Shown here piece after piece: positions 40,907-52,117 of a stretch of 64,000 nucleotides of DNA. The position numbers and the translations under genes are program-made. Each line of letters begins with the position of its first letter. Positions within the stretch are counted from its first letter, which is position 1. A model generated the notes under the pieces. It was given only the letters and a program-made list of their open reading frames with translations. It was not told where the DNA came from and searched no databases. This DNA is from Micromonospora inyonensis (GTDB taxonomy: Bacteria > Actinomycetota > Actinomycetes > Mycobacteriales > Micromonosporaceae), in the NCBI RefSeq assembly GCF_900091415.1, contig NZ_FMHU01000001.1:1-64000 (forward strand), read 5' to 3'.

Positions 40907-42145
40907 ATGCCGGCCGTCGCCGCCCCGCCCTCGCCGGTGGTCGCACCGGACCGTCCCGCCACCGGCCCGCCCCCGGTGGCGGCGCGTCCGGCCGGCGGCG
41001 CCCTGAACCGGGTCTTCACCACCCTGCCGATCATGCTCCGGCTGACCTGTGGCCTCGCCGGTGCGGTCACCGCCCTGGCGGTCCGCACCCCGCCGGTCCA
41101 ACCGGTGCCGCTGGTCGTCGCGGTCGTCGTCCTCACCGGCTGGTCACTCTGGTTCACCCGGTCGGGGATCCGGTCCGGGCTCACCCCCGGCTTGATCGGG
41201 ACGGACGTGGCGTTGACCGTGGTCACCTGCCTGCTCCTGCCGTACCTGGTCGCCACCGAGGTGCTTCCCGGTGAGGTGAGCTGGGTGGCGATCCTGGCCA
41301 GCACCACCGTGATCGTCGCCCAGCTCGCGTCGCGGCCCCGCTGGGCGGTCCCCGCCGGGCTGCTGGTCGCCGGCGCGTACGCCCTCGGGGCCCACCGCGC
41401 CGGCAACGACGCGGAGGCCGTAGCGCACGCGACCACCCTCGTGGTGCAGACCGCTTCGGCCAGCGCGCTCGCCGTGGTGCTGCGCCGTAGCAGTCGCCGG
41501 GCGGACGCGGCGTTCACCGAACGGCAGCGCGTGCTGCGGGAGGCGGTGATCGCCCGGACCGCCTGGGAGGCCGAGCGGCGACAGAACCGGGACCTGCACG
41601 ACACGGTGCTCTCCACGCTGACCATGGTGGGTCTGGGTGCGGTCCGCTCCGGTTCCCCGCTGCTGCGCGAGCGGGCCGCCGCCGACCTGCGTACCCTCGC
41701 CGCCGCCGTCACCCCGGCGGAGCGCGAGGCGGGCCCTCCGTCCGCTCCGGGCGACGCGACCCGGACGGCGCTGGACGGGTGGCTGTGCGGGGCGACCGCC
41801 CGGGTCCCGGAGCTGCCGGTGGCCGTGGATCTCGCGCCGGACGTCACGGTCCCGGTGCCGGTGGCCGTCGCGTTCGCCGAGAGCACCGCCGCGGCCCTGG
41901 CCAACGTGCTTCGGCACGCGCCGGGCGCGGCGGTACGGCTGCGACTGGCCGGGGTCGCCGGCACCGTCGTGGTCGAGGTGGTCGACGACGGCCCGGGCTT
42001 CGACCCGGGGCGGGTCCCGACCCACCGGTACGGGCTGCGCGAGTCGATCCACGGCCGGATGACGGCGGTGGGTGGACGGGCGACGGTCGACGCGGCCCCC
42101 GGACGGGGCACCCGGATCCGGCTGGAGTGGTCGGATGCGGGCTGA
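40907..42145 (+). CDS. Sensor histidine kinase (NarL/DesK type)
   Basis: A 412-residue kinase. Five or six hydrophobic helices fill residues about 40-175. The H-box is NRDLHDTVLSTLTM with His near 231, and the ATPase domain has AALANVLRHAPGA (N-box), DDGPGFDPGR (G1), YGLRESIHGRM and GRGTRIRLEW. It belongs to the HisKA_3 group that pairs with LuxR-type regulators, and the regulator gene lies two genes downstream. The stimulus is unknown. The stop overlaps the degenerate kinase-like gene by 11 bases. Confidence 0.87.
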   Translation: MPAVAAPPSPVVAPDRPATGPPPVAARPAGGALNRVFTTLPIMLRLTCGLAGAVTALAVRTPPVQPVPLVVAVVVLTGWSLWFTRSGIRSGLTPGLIGTDVALTVVTCLLLPYLVATEVLPGEVSWVAILASTTVIVAQLASRPRWAVPAGLLVAGAYALGAHRAGNDAEAVAHATTLVVQTASASALAVVLRRSSRRADAAFTERQRVLREAVIARTAWEAERRQNRDLHDTVLSTLTMVGLGAVRSGSPLLRERAAADLRTLAAAVTPAEREAGPPSAPGDATRTALDGWLCGATARVPELPVAVDLAPDVTVPVPVAVAFAESTAAALANVLRHAPGAAVRLRLAGVAGTVVVEVVDDGPGFDPGRVPTHRYGLRESIHGRMTAVGGRATVDAAPGRGTRIRLEWSDAG

Positions 42146-43268
42146 ACCGTCGACCACCGGCGCACCGCCGCCGGCCGTCGGGGCGGTGGCCAGCGCCTCC
42201 GACCGGGGTGCCCGGATCGCGGCGGTGGTGATCGCGTACGGCTGGCACCTGCTGGTCAGCCTCCCCGCCATCGGACTGAACTGGTCGGAGCTGCGGTGGC
42301 CGTGGGTGGTCGGTGGCGGCTGGCTGGCGGTGGCGCTGGCCGGGGCCGTCGCCGCGTGGCGGTTGCTGCGCGACGCGCCGCTGCCGGCGGGGCCGCTGGT
42401 GGTCGGGTTGCTGGTGGTCGACGCGGCGGTCTTCCCGGCCAGCGGCGAGCGGTTCCTGTTCCTCTCGGCGAACTGGGGGTGGGGCACGGTCGGCTGGTTC
42501 GCCGTGCTCATTCTCTGGGGACGGCCGCTGCGGCAGCTGGTCGCCACCATCACCGCCGGGGCGGTGATCGCGCTGGTCGCGGTCCTCGCGCGGGGTGCGG
42601 ACGCCGCCGACCTGAGCCGCTACGCGATGTACGTCTACGGCGTGGCGGTGCTGCCGCTGGCGCTCGCCGTCGGCGCGGCGACCCTCACCACGCTCGCCGC
42701 CGAACGCGCCCACGCCGCCTCCGCCGGGGCCGCCGTGACCGCCCAGCGGATCGCCGCCACGCACGGCCAGCGGGAGCGGCGGGACCGGCTGGCCCTGGTC
42801 GACGCCACGGCGGGTGGGATCCTCGCCGACCTCGCCGCCGGTCGGGCCGACCCGGTTGACCCGGCGGTACAGCGGCGGTGCGCCCTCGCCGCGGCCCGGC
42901 TGCGCCGGCTGATCGCCGAGTCCGACGACGTTCCCGACCCGCTGCTGCACGAGCTGCGGGCCAGCGCTGACCTGGCGGAACGGCGGGGCGTCGTGGTGGA
43001 CCTGGCTGTCGTGGGGTCACCGCCACCGTTGCCGGTGGAGGTGCGCCGCCGCCTGGTCGAACCGCTCGCCGCCGGCCTGGCCGGCGCGCGGGACCGCGCC
43101 CGGCTCACCGTCGTGGCCGGACCGGACCACGTGGAGATCAGCCTGATCGCGCCCGAGCAGGGCATCCTGGAGGACGTGACGTCCGGCTGGACGGACGACA
43201 CGGTCGGGTACGAACACGTTCGCGACGGGGAGGTCGGATGGACGCGGACCCGGTGGCGGGGCCGGTGA
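42135..43268 (+). CDS. Degenerate histidine-kinase-like membrane protein
   Basis: A 377-residue protein with an N-terminal region of six hydrophobic helices (about 25-190), a linker helix, and DRLALVDATAGGILADLAAGR where a kinase would have the H-box; the His is missing. The C-terminal part resembles an ATPase domain but has no clear N- or G-boxes. It lies between an intact kinase and the response regulator, overlapping both, so it is probably a sensory or scaffold partner that forms heterodimers with the active kinase. That is inference. Confidence 0.68.
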   Translation: MRAEPSTTGAPPPAVGAVASASDRGARIAAVVIAYGWHLLVSLPAIGLNWSELRWPWVVGGGWLAVALAGAVAAWRLLRDAPLPAGPLVVGLLVVDAAVFPASGERFLFLSANWGWGTVGWFAVLILWGRPLRQLVATITAGAVIALVAVLARGADAADLSRYAMYVYGVAVLPLALAVGAATLTTLAAERAHAASAGAAVTAQRIAATHGQRERRDRLALVDATAGGILADLAAGRADPVDPAVQRRCALAAARLRRLIAESDDVPDPLLHELRASADLAERRGVVVDLAVVGSPPPLPVEVRRRLVEPLAAGLAGARDRARLTVVAGPDHVEISLIAPEQGILEDVTSGWTDDTVGYEHVRDGEVGWTRTRWRGR

Positions 43269-43948
43269 GCGGCCCGGTACGCGTGGCGATCGTCGACGAC
43301 CACCCGGTGGTGGTCGAGGGGATCCGGTCGTGGCTCGCCGTCGAGCCACGACTGACGGTGGTGGCCACCGGCGACGATCCCGACGTCGTGCTGCGCGACG
43401 TCCCGGACGCCGACGTGGTCCTGCTGGACCTGCGGCTGCACGGCCGGATGGCGGTGGACGCCGTGGCCGGGCTGAGCGCTGCGGGACGGCGGGTGGTGGT
43501 CTACTCCGAGCACACCGACCCGGAGACGATGCTCGCCGTGCTGGACGCCGGGGCGGTGGCGTTCCTCGCCAAGCACGAGGGACGGGAGCACTGCGTCGCC
43601 ACGCTGCTGGCGGCGGCGGACGACCGGGTGTACGTGCCGCCGTCGCTGGCCGGCGCGATGGTGGGCGACGCCCGACCGGACCGGCCGGCCCTGTCCGACA
43701 AGGAACGGGAGGCGCTGCTGCTCTGGTTCCAGTCGATGTCGAAGGCGTCGGTGGCCCGCCGGATGCGGATCAGCGAGCACACCGTCAAGCAGTACGTCGA
43801 CCGCGCCCGGATCAAGTACACCCGGGCCGGGCGACCGGCCGCGACGAAGTCCGCACTACTCGCCCGAGCGATCGAGGACGGCCTGATCCGTCCGGAGGAG
43901 ATCGGCGACTATCAGTCGTACGCGTCGTCCGACCGGCCGACCCCCTAA
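43238..43948 (+). CDS. LuxR/NarL-type response regulator
   Basis: A 236-residue regulator. The receiver domain has IVDDHPVVVEGI with Asp 20 and 21, the phosphoacceptor Asp64 in VVLLDLRLHG, and a Thr/Ser position in VVVYSEHT. The LuxR-type HTH is ALSDKEREALLLWFQSMSKASVARRMRISEHTVKQYVDRARIKY at about 150-195. ATG 43238 follows GGGAGG; GTG 43265, overlapping the previous stop, is an alternative. It is the output of the preceding kinase pair. Confidence 0.9.
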   Translation: MDADPVAGPVSGPVRVAIVDDHPVVVEGIRSWLAVEPRLTVVATGDDPDVVLRDVPDADVVLLDLRLHGRMAVDAVAGLSAAGRRVVVYSEHTDPETMLAVLDAGAVAFLAKHEGREHCVATLLAAADDRVYVPPSLAGAMVGDARPDRPALSDKEREALLLWFQSMSKASVARRMRISEHTVKQYVDRARIKYTRAGRPAATKSALLARAIEDGLIRPEEIGDYQSYASSDRPTP

Positions 43949-44025
43949 CGGGTGTCATGACACCGGACCGCCCGGCCGGGACGCTCGACGGCAGACCGCC
44001 CGCACGCCGTGTCCGCCGGGAGGCC

Positions 44026-44754
44026 ATGATGACATCCGACGACGACGGAACCCCGTTCTTCATCGCACCGCACCGGTTCGACGCTTCCGGCGCACCCGAC
44101 CAGCCGGTGCTGGACCGGCACCACGAGCCGGTGCCCGAGCCCGGTGAGCGGGTGCTCGCGCGGCACCGGCTGACCCTCGCGGGTCACCTGCTCGGTCCGG
44201 CCGTCGACCGGCGGCAGTGGCTGCTCACCCCGACCGCCTCGGTGACCGTCACCGACCGGCGGATCGTGCACGTCTGCGCCGACCTGCCCCCGACCCCGGT
44301 CGGCACCGGCCCCCGGCACCGGCGCTGGCTCCCGGCGGCCCGCCCGGCCAGCGGGCAGATCCGCTGGCAGTGGCCGTCCCGGTTGGAGCTGCGGCCGACC
44401 GCTCCGGACGGCACCGCCGACCTGCTGGTCGTCTGCGACGCGCTGCGGACCATCGCGCAGCCCGCCCTCGCCCTCGGCGGCCCGGCCCGGGAGGTCGCCG
44501 CGCTGGCCCGGCTGGTCCGGCGGACGGTAGCCGCGTTCCGGCTGGCCAACCCGACGGTCGTGGAGTTGTCAGCGGCCGAGCGGGACGTCCTGCTGCGCCG
44601 GGCCGGCACCGGCTCGGTGGTACGCGGCGTTCCGGTCACCCTGCCCGGGTCGCTGCCGGTGGAGTTCCTCAGCCGGGAGGACTACTACCACCCTCGGTCA
44701 CGGTCCGGACCGGCCGGACGCCCGGCGGCGGGCCACCCCGGCCCGGCCTGCTGA
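44026..44754 (+). CDS. Hypothetical protein, 242 aa, of the two-component cluster
   Basis: An unrecognised protein with a central beta-rich domain (ERVLARHRLTLAGHLLG, WLLTPTASVTVTDRRIVHVC and IRWQWPSRLELRP) resembling a PH/GRAM-like fold, and an alpha-helical C-terminal part. ATG 44026 follows GGGAGG; ATG 43957 would add 23 residues. It lies 77 bases after the regulator on the same strand and may belong to its output. Confidence 0.6.
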   Translation: MMTSDDDGTPFFIAPHRFDASGAPDQPVLDRHHEPVPEPGERVLARHRLTLAGHLLGPAVDRRQWLLTPTASVTVTDRRIVHVCADLPPTPVGTGPRHRRWLPAARPASGQIRWQWPSRLELRPTAPDGTADLLVVCDALRTIAQPALALGGPAREVAALARLVRRTVAAFRLANPTVVELSAAERDVLLRRAGTGSVVRGVPVTLPGSLPVEFLSREDYYHPRSRSGPAGRPAAGHPGPAC

Positions 44755-44806
44755 TCCGAGCCTCTCCACAGCGGAGCGACGCCGGCTGGCGGTCCCCTGC
44801 CCGTGC

Positions 44807-45559
44807 TCAGGCGGTGGTGGCTCCAGCGAGGCGGGCGGCCTCCAGGGCGGCGGCCTCCTCCAGGGTCGGGGCGGTACCGCCCAGGTGCTTCGGCAGCCAC
44901 CAGGCGTCGTCCGGGCCGGACGGCTTGTCGGGGTACTCCCGCTGCGCCCGGTCGACCAGAGCGATGAGTCGAGCCTTCAGATCGGCGTTCATCTTCCCGG
45001 CGTACGCGTAGTCGGCCGGGTCGAGCGGCTCGCCGATCAGGATGGTGATCGGCACGTGCCGGCGGGTGAGCGTACGCGGGCGGCCCTTGGTCCAGAGCCG
45101 CTGGCCGCCCCAGACCGCGACCGGCAGGACGGGCACCCCGGCGTCCTTGGCCATCCGGACGGTGCCGCTCTTCAGGCTCTTCACGGTGAACGAACGGCTG
45201 ATCGTCGCCTCCGGGAAGACGCCGACCACCTCGCCGCGCCGCAACGCGTCGACCGCCTGGTTGTACGAGTCCACCCCGGCCTCCCGGTTCACCGAGATGT
45301 GCCGCATACCCCGCATCAGCGGGCCGGAGACCTTGTGCGTGAAGACCGACTCCTTGGCCATGAAGCGGACCAGCCGCTTCGACTCCTGCGCGCCGAGCCC
45401 GCAGAAGATGAAGTCGAGGTAGCTGACGTGGTTGGCGGCCATCACCGCTCCGCCGGTACGCGGCACGTGGTGCCCACCCTCCAGGGTGATGCGCAGGTCG
45501 AGGACCCGGAACATCGTCTTGGCGGCGGCGATCACGGGCGGGTACACGAGTTCCGGCAT
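44807..45559 (-). CDS. 1-acylglycerol-3-phosphate acyltransferase-like (PlsC)
   Basis: A 250-residue acyltransferase. Motif I is NHVSYLD at residues 43-49 (H-x4-D catalytic pair), motif III is FPEATI at 115-120, and VPVLPVAVWGGQRLW is motif IV. It would acylate lysophosphatidate or a related acceptor at the membrane. ATG 45559 is chosen because the upstream in-frame part lacks family features. The C-terminus has an added 50-residue tail. Confidence 0.85.
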   Translation of the reverse strand: MPELVYPPVIAAAKTMFRVLDLRITLEGGHHVPRTGGAVMAANHVSYLDFIFCGLGAQESKRLVRFMAKESVFTHKVSGPLMRGMRHISVNREAGVDSYNQAVDALRRGEVVGVFPEATISRSFTVKSLKSGTVRMAKDAGVPVLPVAVWGGQRLWTKGRPRTLTRRHVPITILIGEPLDPADYAYAGKMNADLKARLIALVDRAQREYPDKPSGPDDAWWLPKHLGGTAPTLEEAAALEAARLAGATTA

Positions 45560-45630
45560 GCCGGCGAGATTACCCTGCCGGCCGCGTCCCGAAGCCTGAC
45601 CGGACGGCAACGCACCCGGGCCGGTCCCGC

Positions 45631-47688
45631 TCAGTCCGGGTGGTGTTCCATCTTCAGGCGGCCCCGGGCGAAGGCGTCCACCCGGCCCCAGCGACCGGGA
45701 ATGTCCAGCACCTCGATGCGGCCCACACCGACCGGCAGCCGGGGGTCGACCGCGAGGTGCCCCTCGTGCGGCTCGATGCCGAGCATGGTCCGGATCAGCA
45801 GCAGCGGAGCCCCGGTCGACCAGGCCTGCGGGGAGCAGGCGGTCGGATACTCCACCGGGAACTTCGTCAGGTCACGGTGGTAGCCGCCGAAGGCCTCCGG
45901 CAGCCGCCCGTCGAAGTAGCCGGAGGCGGCGATGATGCCGTCCGCGATCTGGGCCGCTTCCTCGGCGAAGCCGTACCGGCGCAGGCCCCAGGCGATGAAC
46001 GAGTTGTCGAACGGCCAGATCGTGCCGTTGTGGTAGCCGATCGGGTTGTACCGGACCTCCCCCTCGGCGAGGGTGCGTACGCCCCAACCGGAGAAGAGCC
46101 GGGGGCCGACCAGGTGCTCCGCCACCTTCGCGGCACGGTCGGTGTCCACGATGCCGCTCCACAGCAGGTGCCCGATGTTGGAGCTGAGGGTGTCGACCTG
46201 CCGCCCCTCGGCGTCCAGGCCGATGGCGTAGTACTCGCCGTCCTCGACCCACCATTCGCGGTTGAAGCGTTCCTTCAGGTCGGCGGCCTCCCGTTCGAGC
46301 TGGTCGGCGTAGGCCGGATCGCCCCAGAACTCCCGCGCCAGCCGGGCGGCCCGCACCTTCGCGTCGTACGCGTACCCCTGCACCTCGCAGGTCGCCCGGG
46401 GGAAGCCGGGCAGCCGGCCGTCCCGGTAGGAGATGGAGTCCCAGGAGTCCTTCCAGCACTGGTTCTCCAGGCCGGTGTCGGTGTTACGGCGTTCGTACCA
46501 GATGTAGCCGTTGCCGACCAGGTCGGCGTGGTCGTCGATCCAGCGCAACGCGGCGCGGCTCTCCCGTTCCAGTTCCCGGACCAGCGCGGCGTCCCCGGTC
46601 CACCGCTCGTACTCGTCGAGGAGCACCACGAACAGCGGTGTGGCGTCCACCGAACCGTAGTAGGGCGAGTGCGGCTGTTCCTCGAACGCGGCGGACTCGC
46701 CGTACCGCATCTCGTGCAGGATCCGGCCCGGGTCCTCCTCCCGGAAGTCGTCGAACCGGCTGCCCTGGAGCGTGGCCAGGACCCGCAGCGTGGTCCGGGA
46801 CAGCTCGGGGGCGAACGGCAACGCCTGGAGACAGGTCAGGATGCTGTCCCGGCCGAACATGGTCATGAACCAGGGCAGGCCGGCGGCGGGGATGGCCCCG
46901 GCCACGGAGAGCGGCCCGAACCGCAGCGCCGCCAGGTCGACCAGGCTCCGCTGGTACGTACGGCCCAGCGTCTCCCACTCGCAGTTCACCTTCGGTGCCC
47001 GGGCAATCCACTCCCGCAGGTCCTGCTGGAGCGCGAGCTGCCCGGTGCCGTGCACCCGCACGCCCATCGGCACGTGCCGGCCACCCGGGCCGACGATGGG
47101 TGTGTGCACCTCGATCCGCGTGCTCCACCGCTCGTTCGGTTCGAGCCGCACCGAGTACGCGAAGCCCCGGGCGTCGAAGCGGGCCGCCGCGGAGGACGTG
47201 ATCACCGTCTCCCGGTTGAACCGCCCCCGGCGGTAGCCCAGCCGGAGCCGATCCGGCTCCACGTTCGTGTAGAACTCGCCCTTCTTGTTCAGGATCTCGT
47301 CCTTGACCTCGAAGAGGTCGGCGAAGTCCGCCGCCGCGTCGATCCGGATCTCCAGCTCCACCGGTTGCTCGTCGTGGTTGAGGATCGTCAGGTCCTCGCG
47401 GAAGCTCCCGCCGACGGCCCGTTCCCGGATGACCGACAGCTTCGCGTCGGTGTAGTGGGTGGCCGCCCCGGGCACCAGGAAGAAGCGCGCCTCGTAGTAC
47501 TGGAGGTCGTCGTAGGAGAGCGGGTTGAGACGTTCCCCGTTGACGGTCAGCACCCAGGTGGAGAGGAAACGCGTGTCGTTGGCGAACAGTCCGGTGGGCT
47601 CGGTCGGCGTCGCCTCGATGTCACCGGTGTCCTCGCAGACCACGAAGGTGTTCCCGTCGAGGATGCGGACCATGTTGTTCTGTGCCAT
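45631..47688 (-). CDS. Amylo-alpha-1,6-glucosidase / glycogen-debranching-like enzyme
   Basis: A 685-residue protein. The N-terminal beta-sandwich (VRILDGNTFVVCEDTGDI, GLFANDTRFLSTWVL) matches the GDE N-terminal domain. The catalytic six-hairpin domain has GLPWFMTMFGRDSILTCLQ, YYGSVDATPLFVVLLDEYERWTGD, WKDSWDSISYRDG and NPIGYHNGTIWPFDNS, in which conserved Asp and Glu residues of this family lie. It would release branch glucose from glycogen or trehalose-linked glucans. The ATG at 47688 overlaps the stop of the sterol-carrier-like gene. Confidence 0.87.
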   Translation of the reverse strand: MAQNNMVRILDGNTFVVCEDTGDIEATPTEPTGLFANDTRFLSTWVLTVNGERLNPLSYDDLQYYEARFFLVPGAATHYTDAKLSVIRERAVGGSFREDLTILNHDEQPVELEIRIDAAADFADLFEVKDEILNKKGEFYTNVEPDRLRLGYRRGRFNRETVITSSAAARFDARGFAYSVRLEPNERWSTRIEVHTPIVGPGGRHVPMGVRVHGTGQLALQQDLREWIARAPKVNCEWETLGRTYQRSLVDLAALRFGPLSVAGAIPAAGLPWFMTMFGRDSILTCLQALPFAPELSRTTLRVLATLQGSRFDDFREEDPGRILHEMRYGESAAFEEQPHSPYYGSVDATPLFVVLLDEYERWTGDAALVRELERESRAALRWIDDHADLVGNGYIWYERRNTDTGLENQCWKDSWDSISYRDGRLPGFPRATCEVQGYAYDAKVRAARLAREFWGDPAYADQLEREAADLKERFNREWWVEDGEYYAIGLDAEGRQVDTLSSNIGHLLWSGIVDTDRAAKVAEHLVGPRLFSGWGVRTLAEGEVRYNPIGYHNGTIWPFDNSFIAWGLRRYGFAEEAAQIADGIIAASGYFDGRLPEAFGGYHRDLTKFPVEYPTACSPQAWSTGAPLLLIRTMLGIEPHEGHLAVDPRLPVGVGRIEVLDIPGRWGRVDAFARGRLKMEHHPD

Positions 47689-48059
47689 CAGGACGCCTCC
47701 TTCGCCACGACCCGCTGCGGCCCCCGGGAGTCCGGCGGGCCGGGGAAGATCCGCTCCACCGGCACCATCAGACGGGGGTCGCCGGAGACGGTGACGTCGC
47801 CGCGCAACACCGCCGCGATCCCGTGTTCCCGACCGGCGGTGAGGTCCTCGAAGAGGACCGGGTCGGTCCCGATGACCGTGTCCGCCTCCCGGTCCTCCTG
47901 GTGCACCCGCAACCGTCCCCGGTCGATGGTCAGCAGCCAGTGCGTCGTCTGCGCCCCTTCGTGCAGGTCGAAGCGGACCGTCCCGGACGTCTTCTCCAGC
48001 AACGGCTCGAATCCCCGCCCGTTGAGTTCCTCGAAGAACCGCGTGATCGCGTCCGCCAT
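47688..48059 (-). CDS. SCP2-like sterol-carrier domain protein
   Basis: A 123-residue protein with the SCP2-type pattern TSGTVRFDLHEGAQTTHWLLTIDRGRLRVHQE, then GIAAVLRGDVTVSGDPRLMVPV. These small pockets bind lipids. It is translationally coupled (ATGA) to the glucosidase gene, an arrangement that suggests common regulation although the link is unclear. Confidence 0.75.
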   Translation of the reverse strand: MADAITRFFEELNGRGFEPLLEKTSGTVRFDLHEGAQTTHWLLTIDRGRLRVHQEDREADTVIGTDPVLFEDLTAGREHGIAAVLRGDVTVSGDPRLMVPVERIFPGPPDSRGPQRVVAKEAS

Positions 48060-48257
48060 CCGGTCGTTCCTCCCCGTCGTTCCCGTCCGTCCTCCGGCGG
48101 CGATCCGGCTCCGCCGCCGGAGCAGGGTCCCCGCCGGGAGGCACGGCAACCTCACCCGGATCGGGTGAGCGACGCGCCCCGGCACACGGACGCGCCGGTC
48201 CCCGTGGCGGGAACCGGCGCGCCGTGGTGCCGACCGGACCGACGTCGGCGGACGGTG

Positions 48258-48327
48258 GTCCGGGTCGTCCGTGGGTCGGTTCGTCCGGGTCGTCCGTAGG
48301 TCGGTTCGTCCGGGTCGTCCGTAGGGT
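48258..48327. repeat. 25-bp tandem repeat, about 2.8 copies
   Basis: Units at 48258-48282 and 48283-48307 differ at one base, and a third, partial unit runs to about 48327, touching the stop codon of the CBS gene. The core is GTCCGGGTCGTCCGTAGG. Copy number may vary between strains. Confidence 0.75.
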
Positions 48328-48743
48328 CAGTTGTTCGGGTCGTCGGCGCTGATGTCGGCCAGCACGGACTGCGGTTCGCGCTCCACCGCGAGGTCCCCGA
48401 TGGAGATCAGGCCGACCAACCGCCCGTCGTCCATCACCGGCAGCCGACGTACGGCGTACGTGCGCATCAGGTCGGCGGCGGCCACCGCGTCGTCGTACTG
48501 GCTGACCGTGACCAGGCCGGTGCTGCTGATCTCGCGCAGGGTGGTGCGGTCCGGGTCCCGCTGCGCGGCCACCCCCCGTACGGCGATGTCCCGGTCCGTG
48601 ACGATGCCGACCACGTCGTCGCCGTCGGTCACCACCACGTCCCCGATGGCGCTGTCGCGCATCTCCTGGGCCGCCGCGGTGAGCGTGTCGTTGGCGTCCA
48701 TGGTCACCAGACGGGTGGTCATGAATTCTCCGACGGTAGTCAT
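48327..48743 (-). CDS. Tandem CBS-domain protein
   Basis: A 138-residue protein made of two CBS domains (VGEFMTTRLVTMDANDTLTAAAQEM to VVGIVTDRDIAVRG, and VSQYDDAVAAADLMRTYAVRRLPVMDDGRLVGLISIGDLA). CBS pairs bind adenosine nucleotides. Similar stand-alone proteins in actinomycetes are stress-induced. ATG 48743 follows GAAGGGAG. Confidence 0.87.
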   Translation of the reverse strand: MTTVGEFMTTRLVTMDANDTLTAAAQEMRDSAIGDVVVTDGDDVVGIVTDRDIAVRGVAAQRDPDRTTLREISSTGLVTVSQYDDAVAAADLMRTYAVRRLPVMDDGRLVGLISIGDLAVEREPQSVLADISADDPNN

Positions 48744-48870
48744 GGGGCTCCCTTCTCGGTGTCGGCCCGCCGTCTACCCGTCGCCTGCGCGGGGTAACGC
48801 CGGCCTGCTCCCCACCGCCCACCCGTGACCACCCCCGACTGCCGCAGGCCGGGGCGGGATACGACCCCGC

Positions 48871-49311
48871 TCAGTCCCCGGCGGGGATGCCGACGACCCG
48901 CTCGACGCGCAGCCGCAGCACCATCCGGCCCTGCTGGACCATGGCCCGCCGGTAGTCGTCCCAGTCCGGGTGCTCGCCGCGCACCGCACGGTAGAGCCCA
49001 ACCAGTTCCTCGACCACCTCGTCGTGCGGATCGGTGGCCACCGGGGTCAACTCGCCCCGGACCTGGGCCGCGGTGTACGTCCAGCCGTCCCCGCTACTGA
49101 CGTGGAAGCTGGCCCGGGGATCGCGGCGCAGGTTGGCCGTCTTGGCCCGGCTCCCGGTCACCGAGACCCGGATCAGGCGCTCCTCCCGGTCGAAGCTGTA
49201 CACCACGGTGGACTGCTGGGGACTGCCGTCCCGCCGGATCGTGGCCAGCACCCCCAGCGAGTGGGTGGCGATGATGTCGATCAGCTTCTCCTCGCGCTCG
49301 GCGTCCGTCAC
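48871..49311 (-). CDS. F420/FMN-dependent split-barrel (PPOX) oxidoreductase
   Basis: A 146-residue split-barrel flavin-like protein (THSLGVLATIRRDGSPQQSTVVYSFD, RVSVTGSRAKTANLRRDPRASFHVS, WTYTAAQVRGELTPV). The arrangement is that of Rv1155-type F420-dependent pyridoxamine-oxidase-like enzymes, where the R-x-K and W residues contact cofactor. The GTG at 49311 is supported by the usual VTDAEREEKLI opening. Substrate unknown. Confidence 0.82.
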   Translation of the reverse strand: MTDAEREEKLIDIIATHSLGVLATIRRDGSPQQSTVVYSFDREERLIRVSVTGSRAKTANLRRDPRASFHVSSGDGWTYTAAQVRGELTPVATDPHDEVVEELVGLYRAVRGEHPDWDDYRRAMVQQGRMVLRLRVERVVGIPAGD

Positions 49312-49595
49312 GGATTCCTCCAACGTCGGGTCGGCCCGGTTACCGTCTGCGCCTCCGCCTCGTCGGTAGGAGGGGCCCCTTGTTACCGCTTTCTGCGCAG
49401 GAGGGGGCCCCTGCAACCACATGGCGCAGCCACGCACCCCATCCAACACGATCGACCTCGTGCACCGCCGGAGGCGAGCCGACCCGGTTGCGCGCGTGGC
49501 CACCCACCTTCGACGGTGGATGGCCACGTGACGGTTGGACCGGTTCGGCGACGGTCGCGACGGACTCGGGCGGTGGGGCCCGCCGGGCAGGCAGG
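49312..49595. repeat. Intergenic region with degenerate palindromic repeat (49365-49414)
   Basis: The left arm, 49365-49386, matches the left arm of the perfect palindrome at 59410 at 20 of 22 positions. The right arm, 49399-49414, is a degraded complement. It is a second, eroded copy of a dispersed element. The rest of the gap shows no gene. Confidence 0.65.
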
Positions 49596-52062
<2,467 letters not shown>

Positions 52063-52117
52063 CGGGGCTTCCTTCCGTTCACGACTGCGGGCCGGCGGGT
52101 GGCTGCGGAGACGGGGC

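Noticed and set aside
45631..48822. A 1,063-codon open frame on the minus strand covering the glucosidase, SCP2-like and CBS genes
   Set aside because: Only the part from 47688 down has family features; the upstream part is an antisense or shifted reading of the SCP2-like and CBS genes in high-GC DNA.
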